A DNA stretch of 64,000 bases, taken from NCBI RefSeq assembly GCF_965137005.1, contig NZ_CBCRXM010000013.1, positions 29,436 through 93,435 of the forward strand, read 5' to 3'. The notes beneath the pieces were generated by a model. The model searched no databases. It saw only the letters and a program-made list of their open reading frames with translations, and was not told the origin of the DNA. The DNA is from Sphingomonas_O antarctica (GTDB taxonomy: Bacteria; Pseudomonadota; Alphaproteobacteria; Sphingomonadales; Sphingomonadaceae). Every line of letters begins with the position of its first letter. Position 1 is the first letter of the stretch. The position numbers and the translations under genes are program-made. Below, one piece after another: positions 8,223 to 16,869 of the stretch.

Positions 8223-9512
8223 ATGGCCGATCTCTTCGCCGCTCCCGCCCCACTGGCGCCACTTGCGGACCGCTTGCGCCCACAGGCGTTGGATGAAGTC
8301 GTCGGCCAGGATCACCTGACCGGATCCGAGGGAGCGATCGGTCGGATGGTCTCCGCCGGGAAACTCGCCTCGATGATTTTGTGGGGTCCGCCCGGAACCG
8401 GCAAGACGACCATCGCCCGCCTCCTCGCCGACGCGGTCGGGTTGCGGTTCGAAGCGATCAGCGCGGTGTTTTCAGGCGTCGCCGACCTCAAGCGCGTCTT
8501 CGCCGCCGCCCGCGACGCCGCGACGATGGGCCAGCGCACGCTCCTGTTCGTGGACGAGATCCACCGCTTCAACCGCGCGCAACAGGACGGCTTCCTGCCT
8601 TATGTCGAGGACGGCACGATCACCCTGGTCGGTGCGAGCACCGAAAATCCGAGCTTCGAACTCAACGCCGCCTTGCTGAGCCGCGCGCAGGTGCTGGTTC
8701 TCCACCGCCTTGATCACGCTGCGCTCGGCCAACTGCTCGACCGCGCTGAATCGGAGGAGAACCGCACCCTCCCCCTCACCCGCGAAGCCCGCGACGCGCT
8801 GATCGCCAGTGCCGACGGCGACGGCCGTTTCCTGCTCAATCAGGCCGAGACGTTGTTCAGCGTCGCGATCGCCGAGCCGCTCGATCCGCCCGCGCTTGCC
8901 GAACTCCTGCACCGCCGCATGCCGGTCTATGACAAGGACCGCGAGGGGCATTACAACCTCATTTCCGCGCTCCACAAAAGCCTGCGCGGTTCGGACCCGC
9001 AGGCCGCACTCTATTGGATGGCGCGCATGCTCGTTGCGGGTGAAGAGCCGCTCTACGTCCTCCGCCGCCTCGTCCGCTTCGCCAGCGAGGATATCGGCCT
9101 CGCCGATCCGCAGGCGCTCGTGCAATGCCTCGCCGCCAAGGACGCGTACGACTTTCTCGGCAGCCCTGAAGGCGAACTCGCGATCGTGCAGGCATGCCTC
9201 TACCTCGCCACCGCCCCCAAATCGAACGCCGCCTATGTCGCCCAAAAGGGCGCGTGGAAATCGGCCAAGGAAACCGGCAGCCTGATGCCGCCGATGAACA
9301 TCGTCAACGCCCCGACCAAGCTGATGAAGCAGCTCGGCTATGGCAAGGGCTATGCCTATGACCACGATCAGGCCGAAGGGTTTTCGGGCGACAATTACTG
9401 GCCCGACGAAATGACCCCGGTAACCTTTTACAGCCCCGTCGACCGTGGCTTCGAAGCGCGCGTCGCCGAACGTATGGCCCATTGGAACCAACTGCGAGCC
9501 GAGCGGCAATGA
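8223..9512 (+). CDS. rarA: Replication-associated recombination protein A (AAA+ ATPase)
   Basis: A protein of 429 residues in the RarA/MgsA/WRNIP1 family, which acts at stalled replication forks. Visible motifs: N-terminal PLADRLRPQALDEVVGQDHL, Walker A GPPGTGKTT near residue 57, Walker B LLFVDEIHRFNRAQQDGFLP, sensor GASTENPSFELNAALLSRAQV, and the C-terminal tetramerisation region (SDPQAALYWMARML, PPMNIVNAPTKLMK). ATG 8223 was chosen because the family N-terminus MADLFAAPAPLAPLADRLRP begins there. Its stop overlaps the next gene's start (ATGA). Confidence 0.95.
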   Translation: MADLFAAPAPLAPLADRLRPQALDEVVGQDHLTGSEGAIGRMVSAGKLASMILWGPPGTGKTTIARLLADAVGLRFEAISAVFSGVADLKRVFAAARDAATMGQRTLLFVDEIHRFNRAQQDGFLPYVEDGTITLVGASTENPSFELNAALLSRAQVLVLHRLDHAALGQLLDRAESEENRTLPLTREARDALIASADGDGRFLLNQAETLFSVAIAEPLDPPALAELLHRRMPVYDKDREGHYNLISALHKSLRGSDPQAALYWMARMLVAGEEPLYVLRRLVRFASEDIGLADPQALVQCLAAKDAYDFLGSPEGELAIVQACLYLATAPKSNAAYVAQKGAWKSAKETGSLMPPMNIVNAPTKLMKQLGYGKGYAYDHDQAEGFSGDNYWPDEMTPVTFYSPVDRGFEARVAERMAHWNQLRAERQ

Positions 9513-9838
9513 CGCTGGAGGAGGCGCTAAATTTCGCGGCAAGCCTGCCCGGAGGCGAGCGCTCGAAACATTATGGCCAGCCCGCCGCAAAAGTGCACGG
9601 GCATGCCGAGGTGTCGACTGGGCATGAGCCGGACAGTTCGTTCGTTCTGCTGATCGACCGCGGCGACGTGGAGATGCTGATGGCGACCGAGCCGGACACG
9701 TATTGGCAGACGCCGCATTATGCCGGCTATTCCGCGGTCCTGGTGCGCTACGAAGCCGCTGATGACGACCGCGTCCGCACGATGATTGGACGCGCGGCGG
9801 ACCAAGCGCGGGCGAAGAAGCCGCCGCGTCGGCGTTGA
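9509..9838 (+). CDS. MmcQ/YjbR family protein
   Basis: A small protein of 109 residues starting at the ATGA overlap with rarA. The N-terminus MTLEEALNFAASLPGGERSK, the central SSFVLLIDRGDVEMLMATEPDTYWQTPHY-type strand-turn-strand segment and the basic tail (RAKKPPRRR) fit the MmcQ/YjbR fold, a CyaY-like domain sometimes described as DNA binding. Coupling to rarA suggests co-expression, but the function is unknown. Length is normal for the family. Confidence 0.75.
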   Translation: MTLEEALNFAASLPGGERSKHYGQPAAKVHGHAEVSTGHEPDSSFVLLIDRGDVEMLMATEPDTYWQTPHYAGYSAVLVRYEAADDDRVRTMIGRAADQARAKKPPRRR

Positions 9839-10698
9839 GGACGTTTGCAAACTTCGCGGCGATTGATTGGTCGGGCGCTGCGGGAGAACGGCACAAGGGC
9901 ATTGCCGTCGCGCTGTGCGGACCTGCCGGACCGCCCGCGCTCGTCAGGCCTGGCCATCGTTGGTCACGGGCGGAGGTGCTCGACTGGTTGTTGGCAGAGA
10001 TGCCTGAGGACACGCTGGTCGGGCTCGACTTGAGCGGATCGATGCCCTTTGCCGATGCCAGCGCCTACTTTCCCGGTTGGGACGAAAGTCCCGCCGATGC
10101 GCGCGGCCTGTGGGCGCTGGTCGAGCGGCACAGCGCGGACGATCCACATCTCTCTGCCATGAGCTTTTTCGATCATCTGGAAGCATCGCGCTATTTCCGC
10201 CGCCATGGCGGCCGGCGCGGCGACCGTTTCGGCGAAGGCCGACAGGGCCGCTTCCGCATCACCGAGAATGCCCAACGCGCGCTTGGCTGTCGCCCTTACA
10301 GCAACCTCAATCTGGTCGGCGCGGCACAGGTCGGCAAATCGAGCCTCACCGGTATGCGCGTGCTGCATCGGCTGAGCGGCAAACTGCCGCTGTGGCCGTT
10401 CGATGCCGTTCCCGAAACAGGTTCGCTGGTCGTCGAAATTTACACCACCATTGCCGCCATCGCCGCAGGCCGCGCGCCGGGCCGGTCGAAGATGCGGAGC
10501 TATGAGGCGCTTAATGATGCCCTCGGCAATCTTGGCAGCCCGCCCGTGCCAAGCGAAGGCGCGATCGACGACCACACCAGCGACGCACTGCTCACCGCAG
10601 CGTGGTTGCGCCATGTCCATGGCGACGCGGCACTGTGGCACCCGCCCGGTCTCGACGCGGTCCGCTTCACCGAAGGCTGGACGTTCGGCGCACGCTGA
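9835..10698 (+). CDS. Conserved hypothetical protein, DUF429-like nuclease-fold candidate
   Basis: A protein of 287 residues beginning at a TTG that overlaps the upstream TGA (TTGA). It opens with NFAAIDWSGAAGERHKGIAV, then LVGLDLSGSMPFADASAYFP, and later VVEIYTTIAAIAAGR and AIDDHTSDALLTAAWLRH. The spaced acidic residues (AIDWSG, GLDLS, E-x-Y, DD/D near the end) resemble an RNase-H-like DUF429-type core, but the match is by pattern only. It is the third gene of a likely rarA operon. No signal peptide or membrane segment. Confidence 0.65.
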   Translation: MRTFANFAAIDWSGAAGERHKGIAVALCGPAGPPALVRPGHRWSRAEVLDWLLAEMPEDTLVGLDLSGSMPFADASAYFPGWDESPADARGLWALVERHSADDPHLSAMSFFDHLEASRYFRRHGGRRGDRFGEGRQGRFRITENAQRALGCRPYSNLNLVGAAQVGKSSLTGMRVLHRLSGKLPLWPFDAVPETGSLVVEIYTTIAAIAAGRAPGRSKMRSYEALNDALGNLGSPPVPSEGAIDDHTSDALLTAAWLRHVHGDAALWHPPGLDAVRFTEGWTFGAR

Positions 10699-10715
10699 CG
10701 TTACAGGGCACCCAA

Positions 10716-10791
10716 GCCGGCTTAGCTCAGATGGTAGAGCACCTGATTTGTAATCAGGGGGTCAGGGGTTCGATCCCTCTAGCCGGCACCA
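10716..10791 (+). tRNA. tRNA-Thr (anticodon TGT)
   Basis: A 76-nt cloverleaf with an acceptor stem pairing GCCGGCT and AGCCGGC, D-arm TAGCTCAGATGGTAGAGC, anticodon stem CCTGA/TCAGG around loop TTTGTAA (anticodon TGT, reading ACA), T-arm GGGGTTCGATCCCT, discriminator A and an encoded CCA. Confidence 0.97.
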
Positions 10792-10804
10792 TCATGACAG
10801 ACTC

Positions 10805-10825
10805 AAATCATCCAGGGGATGATTT
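10805..10825 (+). terminator. Hairpin after tRNA-Thr
   Basis: Perfect 8-bp arms AAATCATC/GATGATTT with loop CAGGG, 14 bp after the tRNA. The arm ends in TTT but no longer T-run follows. It probably ends or processes the tRNA transcript. Confidence 0.5.
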
Positions 10826-10869
10826 GTCGCGAGCGTGATCCGGGGGTAGCGAGGCCGCAGGAGAATGCC

Positions 10870-11952
10870 GTGCTGACCAAGGGCGACGATTACCCGATCC
10901 ATCAGACGCCCGAACCGGTGGCGTTCGCGGGCACCGACCGCAATTTCTACGACCGCTATTTCTTCAACGGCTATGGCCCCGAAGGCGAAGCGTTTTTCGC
11001 CATCGCGTTTGGCATTTATCCCAATCTCAACGTCGCCGACGCGCATTTTTCGTGCTTGGTTGGCGGCAAGCAAATCTGCCTCCACGCCTCGAAATTGCTC
11101 GGCATGGAGCGCATGGACCTGTCCGTCGGGCCGATCAGCATCGACATCGTCGAACCGCTGCAAATCCTCCGCGTTCGCATCGCGCCGACCGACGGCATCG
11201 CCGCCGATTTGACCTTCACTGGTCGCCATTTTCCGATCGAGGAGCCGCGTTTCACGCGCCGTTTCGGTCCGCGCAGTTTCATGGACTACACCCGCCTGAC
11301 GCAGAACGGCCATTGGTCCGGCTGGTACGAGATCGATGGCCAGCGGGTTGGCGTCGACACCCATGTCGGCACGCGCGACCGCAGCTGGGGCGTCCGGCCC
11401 GTCGGTGCGCGCGATCCCCAGCCCATCGTGCCCGAAGTCGCGCCGCAATTCTACTGGCTGTGGTCGCCCGCCAATTTCGCAAATGGCTCGCTGTTCTTCC
11501 ACGTCAACGCCGATGCGGAAGGGAAGCCGTGGAACGTCCGTGCGGTGCGACAGGCGGACAGCGGCGAGCATGACGAAACCAGCGACGGGGCGATGACCCT
11601 GACTCTCGAACCCGGCCTGCGTCATGCCAGCGCGGCGACCCTCACCGCAAAATTCGGCGATGATCGCCTGGCCGCGACGTTCGAACCCGGCGCGAAATTC
11701 CTGATGCGCGGGATCGGTTACGGCCATCCCGACTGGCCGCATGGCGGGTGGAAAGGCGCGCTGGCGGTCGAACGCGAAGACATGGGCCCGGCGGCCATTT
11801 CCGCCGGGCGCCCCGACCATCTGCACATTCAGGCACTGGCGCGAGTCACCGTCGAGGATGGCGGGCAAACGCACGTCGGGACCGGCATCCTCGAACAACT
11901 GATCCTCGGCCCTTACGCCCCACTCGGACTCACGACGGTGTTCGGTGACTAA
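10870..11952 (+). CDS. DUF7064/7065-like (lipocalin-type) protein paired with a phosphotransferase
   Basis: A protein of 360 residues. GTG 10870 was chosen because AGGAG at 10859-10863 is 6 nt upstream. The sequence contains FYDRYFFNGYGPEGEAFFAIAFG, GRHFPIEEPRFTRRFG, DTHVGTRDRSWGVRPVG and FYWLWSPANF, and is beta-rich with no signal peptide. It resembles the two-lobed CrtC/tocopherol-cyclase-like lipocalin superfamily that actinobacteria and sphingomonads carry next to phosphotransferase genes, often in lipid or steroid degradation contexts. The following phosphotransferase gene overlaps it by 8 bp, so the two likely serve one pathway. Substrate unknown. Confidence 0.7.
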   Translation: MLTKGDDYPIHQTPEPVAFAGTDRNFYDRYFFNGYGPEGEAFFAIAFGIYPNLNVADAHFSCLVGGKQICLHASKLLGMERMDLSVGPISIDIVEPLQILRVRIAPTDGIAADLTFTGRHFPIEEPRFTRRFGPRSFMDYTRLTQNGHWSGWYEIDGQRVGVDTHVGTRDRSWGVRPVGARDPQPIVPEVAPQFYWLWSPANFANGSLFFHVNADAEGKPWNVRAVRQADSGEHDETSDGAMTLTLEPGLRHASAATLTAKFGDDRLAATFEPGAKFLMRGIGYGHPDWPHGGWKGALAVEREDMGPAAISAGRPDHLHIQALARVTVEDGGQTHVGTGILEQLILGPYAPLGLTTVFGD

Positions 11953-12961
11953 GGTCTTTCGCGTCGAACAGGTCACCGCAGAATGGCTCAGCGAAATGCT
12001 GGGCACCCGCATCGACCGGTTGTCGCACACCCCGATCGGAACCGGCCAAGTCGGGGCGACCTATCGGTTCACTCTGGCCGGTGCAGGCGCGCCCGCGACG
12101 CTGGTCGGAAAATTCGCGGCCACCGACGACGTGTCGCGCGCGACCGGTGTGGCACAGAACAGCTATAAGCGCGAGACCGGCTTTTACGACCGCTTGGCGC
12201 GGGGGAAGTCGTTGCCGGTTCCTGAAATACTATATGTTGGGTTCGATGAGGCGACGCACGATTTCGCCCTGATCATGCGCGAAATCGCCGGCGCACGCGC
12301 GGGCGATCAACTCGTGCCGTTAACGCAAAACGAAGCCGAGACCGCGGTCGATGCACTCGCGGCCGTTCACGGAGCATTCTGGGCCGACGCGACGCTCAAC
12401 ACGCGCGACTGGTTGCCGGGCTCAGCAAAGCTGCCGCACGGCACGGTCGATCCGCTTTATGCGATGCTGTGGCCTGCGTTTCTCGAACGTTATGGCGCAT
12501 GCGTCACGCCGGCGATGCGTGAGGCCGGCGACGCTCTTGTGGACCGCGTCGATGCGTGGATCGCTTGTGGCGGATCTAAAACGCTCGTCCACGGTGATTA
12601 TCGCCACGACAATCTGCTGTTCGACCCGCAGGGCGGCGTGACTATCGTGGATTGGCAGACCTGCGCCGTCGGGCGTGGCGTGCGCGATCTTGCCTATTTC
12701 GCCGGCACGTCGCTTTCACCGAACGATCGGCGGGCTTGGGAACGCGTATTGTTCGACCGCTGGTTGTCGGCGATCAAAGCTGAAACCGAAGCCGATACAG
12801 AGTGGGTCGAATATCGCCGCAGTGCTTTTGCCGGCTTCCTGATGGCTGTCGCGGCGTCGATGATCGTCGGACGCACCGAACGCGGCGACGCGATGTTCCT
12901 CACCATGGGTGAGCGCGCCGCCGCGATGGTTCTTGATCTAGGCTCGATCAACCTGATTTAA
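11945..12961 (+). CDS. Aminoglycoside-phosphotransferase/ecdysteroid-kinase-like small-molecule kinase
   Basis: A protein of 338 residues with a protein-kinase-like (APH) fold. It opens MTKVFRVEQVTAEWLSEMLG; the ATP-lobe is followed by the catalytic loop LVHGDYRHDNLLFD (Brenner-type HGDxxxxN) near residue 217 and the metal-binding VTIVDWQTCAVGRGVRDLAYF. This type phosphorylates hydroxyls of small molecules; the overlap with the lipocalin-like gene suggests an unidentified lipid-like substrate rather than an antibiotic. The GTG start lies inside the previous gene. The 3' end overlaps the convergent glycine-zipper gene by 4 bp. Confidence 0.8.
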   Translation: MTKVFRVEQVTAEWLSEMLGTRIDRLSHTPIGTGQVGATYRFTLAGAGAPATLVGKFAATDDVSRATGVAQNSYKRETGFYDRLARGKSLPVPEILYVGFDEATHDFALIMREIAGARAGDQLVPLTQNEAETAVDALAAVHGAFWADATLNTRDWLPGSAKLPHGTVDPLYAMLWPAFLERYGACVTPAMREAGDALVDRVDAWIACGGSKTLVHGDYRHDNLLFDPQGGVTIVDWQTCAVGRGVRDLAYFAGTSLSPNDRRAWERVLFDRWLSAIKAETEADTEWVEYRRSAFAGFLMAVAASMIVGRTERGDAMFLTMGERAAAMVLDLGSINLI

Positions 12962-13464
12962 CGGCAGGAATAACCGTTCCGTGATCCGTTGCGATCGATC
13001 GAACTGCCGACGGCACCACCGGCTGCGGCACCGATCAGCGCGCCGAGCAAGCTCGAACGGCCATTGGCGATGGTCGCGCCAGCCAGCGCACCGACACCCG
13101 CACCGATGATCAGACCGGTCGTGCCGTCCGACCGGCGGCAATAATAGCGCCCGTCATACCCACGATAGACGCGGTCGTTCTGGCTGAGCCGGCGCGGCTG
13201 ATAATAGCGGCCGTCGCGATAGTAGCGGTCGGCATAATAGGTGCCGTAACGCGGGTCGGGATTGTTATAGTCGTAACGGTTCCACTGGCGATAATGGCGC
13301 AGTTCACGGCGGTAGTCGCGACGCGCCTGATCGTAATTATAGACGCCGCGCGCAGCGTTTTCGCGCTCGAACGTCGTCTGCTGTGCTTGCGCCGGGGCGG
13401 CGGCGACGGTCATTCCCGTCATCGCCGTTGCGGCCAGCGCGATCGCATTGATCATCGTCTTCAT
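12958..13464 (-). CDS. Exported glycine-zipper 2TM-domain protein
   Basis: A protein of 168 residues with a Sec signal (MKTMINAIALAATAMTGMTV, cleavage near AQAQ). The middle is very rich in Tyr/Arg/Asp (RYDYNNPDPRYGTYYADRYY). The C-terminal third is a glycine zipper, GLIIGAGVGALAGATIANG then LGALIGAAAGGAVGSSID, the pattern of small outer-membrane-associated proteins in sphingomonads. It is probably an envelope protein; function unknown. Confidence 0.78.
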   Translation of the reverse strand: MKTMINAIALAATAMTGMTVAAAPAQAQQTTFERENAARGVYNYDQARRDYRRELRHYRQWNRYDYNNPDPRYGTYYADRYYRDGRYYQPRRLSQNDRVYRGYDGRYYCRRSDGTTGLIIGAGVGALAGATIANGRSSLLGALIGAAAGGAVGSSIDRNGSRNGYSCR

Positions 13465-13552
13465 CGGGTCTCTCCTACGATTGACGCAGGTTGAACGGAC
13501 CGCAGGTGGAACGGTTGCGTGAACCCAAAACTACTTTCGGTTCACCCGGGCG

Positions 13553-16500
13553 TCAGGCGGCCGACGTGCGCCCGGTCCGCTCTAATTTGCCCCAGCCGAC
13601 ACGCGGTCCCGACAGCGCCGCGCCGATCGCGCGCAGCACCACGCCATACATCAACTGGCGATAGACGATGCGCTGCGTGATCAGCCGCCAGAACGGATAG
13701 CCCTTCTCGCGTGGCTCCAGCCGATAGGCGATGAACCCGCACAGCAAATCGATGGCGGTGAACACGATCCAGAAAATCGCCATCGTCAGCACATCGGACT
13801 GCGTCTGCGCCCAGCCATGCTGGTGCACCCGGATCACCGTGCCGATCGCGCTCACGACCAGGGCGAGGTCGATGACCGGCGAGATCATCGCAAATACAAT
13901 CTGGAACAACCACGCCTGTGGCAGCCCGACCAGCGCCAGCCCCAGCGGCTTGCGCGTGCGGATCACCGCGCGATGCTTCCACAGACATTGCAGCGTGCCA
14001 TAGGCCCAACGGAAACGCTGCTTGCCCAACTGGCGCAGCGTTTCCGGCGCCTCGGTCCACGCCACGGCGTCGATGTCATACGCCACGCGCCAGCCCGCGC
14101 GCTGAATGGCGATGGTCAGATCCTGATCCTCGGCCAGCGTGTCGAGCGGATAGCCGCCGACCGCGTCGAGTGCCGTCCGACGCCACGCCCCGACCGCGCC
14201 CGGCACGACGGTGATCGCGTCGAAGCCGGTCAGCGCACGGCGTTCGAGATTCTGCGCGGTGACATATTCGGTCGCTTGCCAGCGGGTGACGATGTTGACG
14301 CGGTTGCCGACCTTGGCATTCCCCGCGACGGCGCCCAGCGTCGGATCGGCGAACCAGCGGGCCAGGCGCGCGATCGTCGTCGTTTCGAACTGCGTATCGG
14401 CATCGAGCGCGATGACGATGTCCGATGTCGTCAGCTCCAGCCCGAGATTGAGCGCCCGCGCCTTCCCGCCGTTTTCCAGCGTGAGGAGGCGCACCCGCGG
14501 TTCATCGGCAAAGGCGGCAGAGACGATCGCGCTGGTATCGTCTTTCGATCCGTCGTCGATGACGATCACTTCGACACGCACATCTTCGCTCGCCAGCACG
14601 CGGTGGATAGACCCTTCGATCACGCGCGCTTCGTTGAACGCGGGGATGAGCACGGAGACCAGAGCGTTGCTCTCCCCCGCGGGCGGGTCATCCTGCCGCC
14701 CGTTTTGCCGGACCGCCAAAATCGCCATCAGCACCGCGCGCGCAATGCCCAGCGAAATCGCGACGTAGAACAGCCATTTGAGCAACCAGAGCAACGATGC
14801 GAGGAACAGGAACACGCTAACGTCGACCCGCACGGCGAGCAGGTCGCTGCCTTTGACCAATGGCATCACCGCTTGCGGCGTGACCCCGGCCAGTTCGGAC
14901 ACTGTGACGATCTTCAAACCCTTGGCGCGCAACCCATCGATGATCGCGGGCAAGGCCGCGACAGTCTGTGCACGGTCGCCACCGCCATCGTGGAGCAGGA
15001 TGATGCGCGTCGAATGCTGCGGATCGGCGCTGTCGCCGGCGGCCAGCGCTTTCTGGATGATCGCCGCGACGCCGGGGCGTTTCCAATCGTCGGGATCGAC
15101 GTGCAGCCCGACATTCAGATAACCAGCCTGCTGCGCCGCGAGCGCCGGGCGCAATTCCTCGCTGGTCGTCGGCTCGGCGTCGCCGAAATATGGTGCGCGG
15201 AACAACCGCGTCGAATGCCGCGTATACGCCTCGATCAGCCGCTGCGAGGCGTTGAGCTCCAACTGCGTGCCACGCGGTGAGACCTCGGCGAGATTGGGAT
15301 GCGTGTAGCTGTGGTTACCCAACTCGCTGCCGCCATCGACGATGCGCCGGAGCAATTGCGGGTGCGAAATCGCATTCTCGCCGATGACGAAGAAAGTGGC
15401 GGGCGCATGCTTCGCCTCGAGCACGTCGAGGATACGCGGGGTCCAGGTCGCATCGGGGCCATCGTCGAACGTCAACGCGACCATCCCCGCACGATCGCCG
15501 CCTCGGCGCACGACATAGGGGCTGGGCAAACTTTGATAGGCGACCTGGCGGATCAGTCCGCTGGCGTCGAACGCCACCTGCCGCGCGCCATCGCGCGGCG
15601 TGGCTTCGATGCGCAGCAATTCGCCAGTGCCTTCGACGTCGACACTGCCTTCGTAACGGACGATACTCAGGTCGGGCTGCGTCCCCGCCTCGACCGCCGC
15701 CTGCGCCGCCCAGAACCCGGGGTCTTCGCTGCCCATGCGCCACAAGGCGACGCCGGCGACGCCTTCGCGGCGCACCGCCTTCAACTGATTATACGCGCTC
15801 GCGGCGTCGAGGATCCAGACGTTGTGCGTGACCCCGTCTTCTTCGTACGAGAACGTCGAATTACCCGATGTCTTGTCGAACCCCGGCGTCGCATCGCTTT
15901 CGGATGCCTCGAGCCATGCTTCCTCGACCGACAGATTGTCGCTGTCCTTGCCGTGCCAGTCATAGGCGTAATTGCCGACCGCCACGATCGCCTTGTTGCG
16001 TGGCACCTGGCGCAGCGCGTCCTGCAGGCGCGCGATGAACCAGCCCTGCGATGCGATCGGCCCGGGGCCGAACCCGGGCGAATGCTCGTCATAATCCATC
16101 AGGAACAACCGGTCGGCGGCGCGCGCGAAATCGGCGAGGCGCCAGTCGGGATCGCCGAGCGGCACGGCCAGCGTGACCAACCAGCCGCGCTTGGCAAATT
16201 CGGCGCGCGTTTCGCCGATGAAACGCAAATAATCGCCCAATGCCGAACGCGGCAATTCTTCGAAATCGAACGCGATGCCGCCGCCTTTTTCGCGCTCGAC
16301 CATTGCCGTCAGCACCTTGAGCATCGCGCCGCGTCGCGCCGGGTCGGCGAGGATCGCCGCCATGCCCGGGCCATCCCATTTGTCGTTGGCGGCGTTCTGC
16401 ACCATCGGCAGGACGCGGGGGCGGTTGGGCGCGGCGGCAATAACGCGGTCGAACGACGGATCGGCGGTGAACACCGCGCGCTTGCCGCCTTCCGTAATGC

Positions 16501-16858
16501 TGCCGAGCGTCGGCACGACCCAATCGAGTTGCGCCACATCTCGATGCAGCGAACTCAGGCTGTCCGGGTCCCACGGCACATAGAAACCGACCATCACCGC
16601 ATCGGCGGCGGTCGCATGCGCGCGGCCCGAGGGCAGCCAGCCAATCTGTCGCCCGATCCGCGCGAGCTGCTGCTTCAGCGGGCGGGCCTGATACCGCTCA
16701 CCGATCGGATGCAACGGGCCGCCGACCGGCACCGCCAGCACGGTGATGGCGAAGGCGACTGCGCCCGCGACGATCAGCAGGAGCAGCGCGCCGACCACGG
16801 CGATCGACCGCCGTCGGCGGCGCCCGCTCGGATCGTAGAAAATCGGATTTTCGGCCAT
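13553..16858 (-). CDS. Trimodular polysaccharide protein: GH18-like + NodB deacetylase + GT2 synthase
   Basis: A membrane protein of 1101 residues combining three activities usually held by separate proteins. After a cytoplasmic basic leader and a TM helix (IAVVGALLLLIVAGAVAFAI) comes a GH18-like domain (about 70-420; GGIAFDFEELPRSALGDYL), a NodB polysaccharide deacetylase domain (about 455-650; VALTFDDGPDATWTPRILD and GNHSYTHPNL), a further TM segment, and a processive GT2 domain (about 730-960; VSVLIPAFNEARVIEG, VIVIDDGSKDD, IALDADTQFE, and QRFRWAYG in the QxxRW position), ending with several TM helices. Synthesis, partial deacetylation and trimming of a beta-linked GlcNAc polymer is the likely overall role. 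Similar large fusions exist in other proteobacteria. Confidence 0.85.
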   Translation of the reverse strand: MAENPIFYDPSGRRRRRSIAVVGALLLLIVAGAVAFAITVLAVPVGGPLHPIGERYQARPLKQQLARIGRQIGWLPSGRAHATAADAVMVGFYVPWDPDSLSSLHRDVAQLDWVVPTLGSITEGGKRAVFTADPSFDRVIAAAPNRPRVLPMVQNAANDKWDGPGMAAILADPARRGAMLKVLTAMVEREKGGGIAFDFEELPRSALGDYLRFIGETRAEFAKRGWLVTLAVPLGDPDWRLADFARAADRLFLMDYDEHSPGFGPGPIASQGWFIARLQDALRQVPRNKAIVAVGNYAYDWHGKDSDNLSVEEAWLEASESDATPGFDKTSGNSTFSYEEDGVTHNVWILDAASAYNQLKAVRREGVAGVALWRMGSEDPGFWAAQAAVEAGTQPDLSIVRYEGSVDVEGTGELLRIEATPRDGARQVAFDASGLIRQVAYQSLPSPYVVRRGGDRAGMVALTFDDGPDATWTPRILDVLEAKHAPATFFVIGENAISHPQLLRRIVDGGSELGNHSYTHPNLAEVSPRGTQLELNASQRLIEAYTRHSTRLFRAPYFGDAEPTTSEELRPALAAQQAGYLNVGLHVDPDDWKRPGVAAIIQKALAAGDSADPQHSTRIILLHDGGGDRAQTVAALPAIIDGLRAKGLKIVTVSELAGVTPQAVMPLVKGSDLLAVRVDVSVFLFLASLLWLLKWLFYVAISLGIARAVLMAILAVRQNGRQDDPPAGESNALVSVLIPAFNEARVIEGSIHRVLASEDVRVEVIVIDDGSKDDTSAIVSAAFADEPRVRLLTLENGGKARALNLGLELTTSDIVIALDADTQFETTTIARLARWFADPTLGAVAGNAKVGNRVNIVTRWQATEYVTAQNLERRALTGFDAITVVPGAVGAWRRTALDAVGGYPLDTLAEDQDLTIAIQRAGWRVAYDIDAVAWTEAPETLRQLGKQRFRWAYGTLQCLWKHRAVIRTRKPLGLALVGLPQAWLFQIVFAMISPVIDLALVVSAIGTVIRVHQHGWAQTQSDVLTMAIFWIVFTAIDLLCGFIAYRLEPREKGYPFWRLITQRIVYRQLMYGVVLRAIGAALSGPRVGWGKLERTGRTSAA

Positions 16859-16869
16859 CGTCAGAGCGC

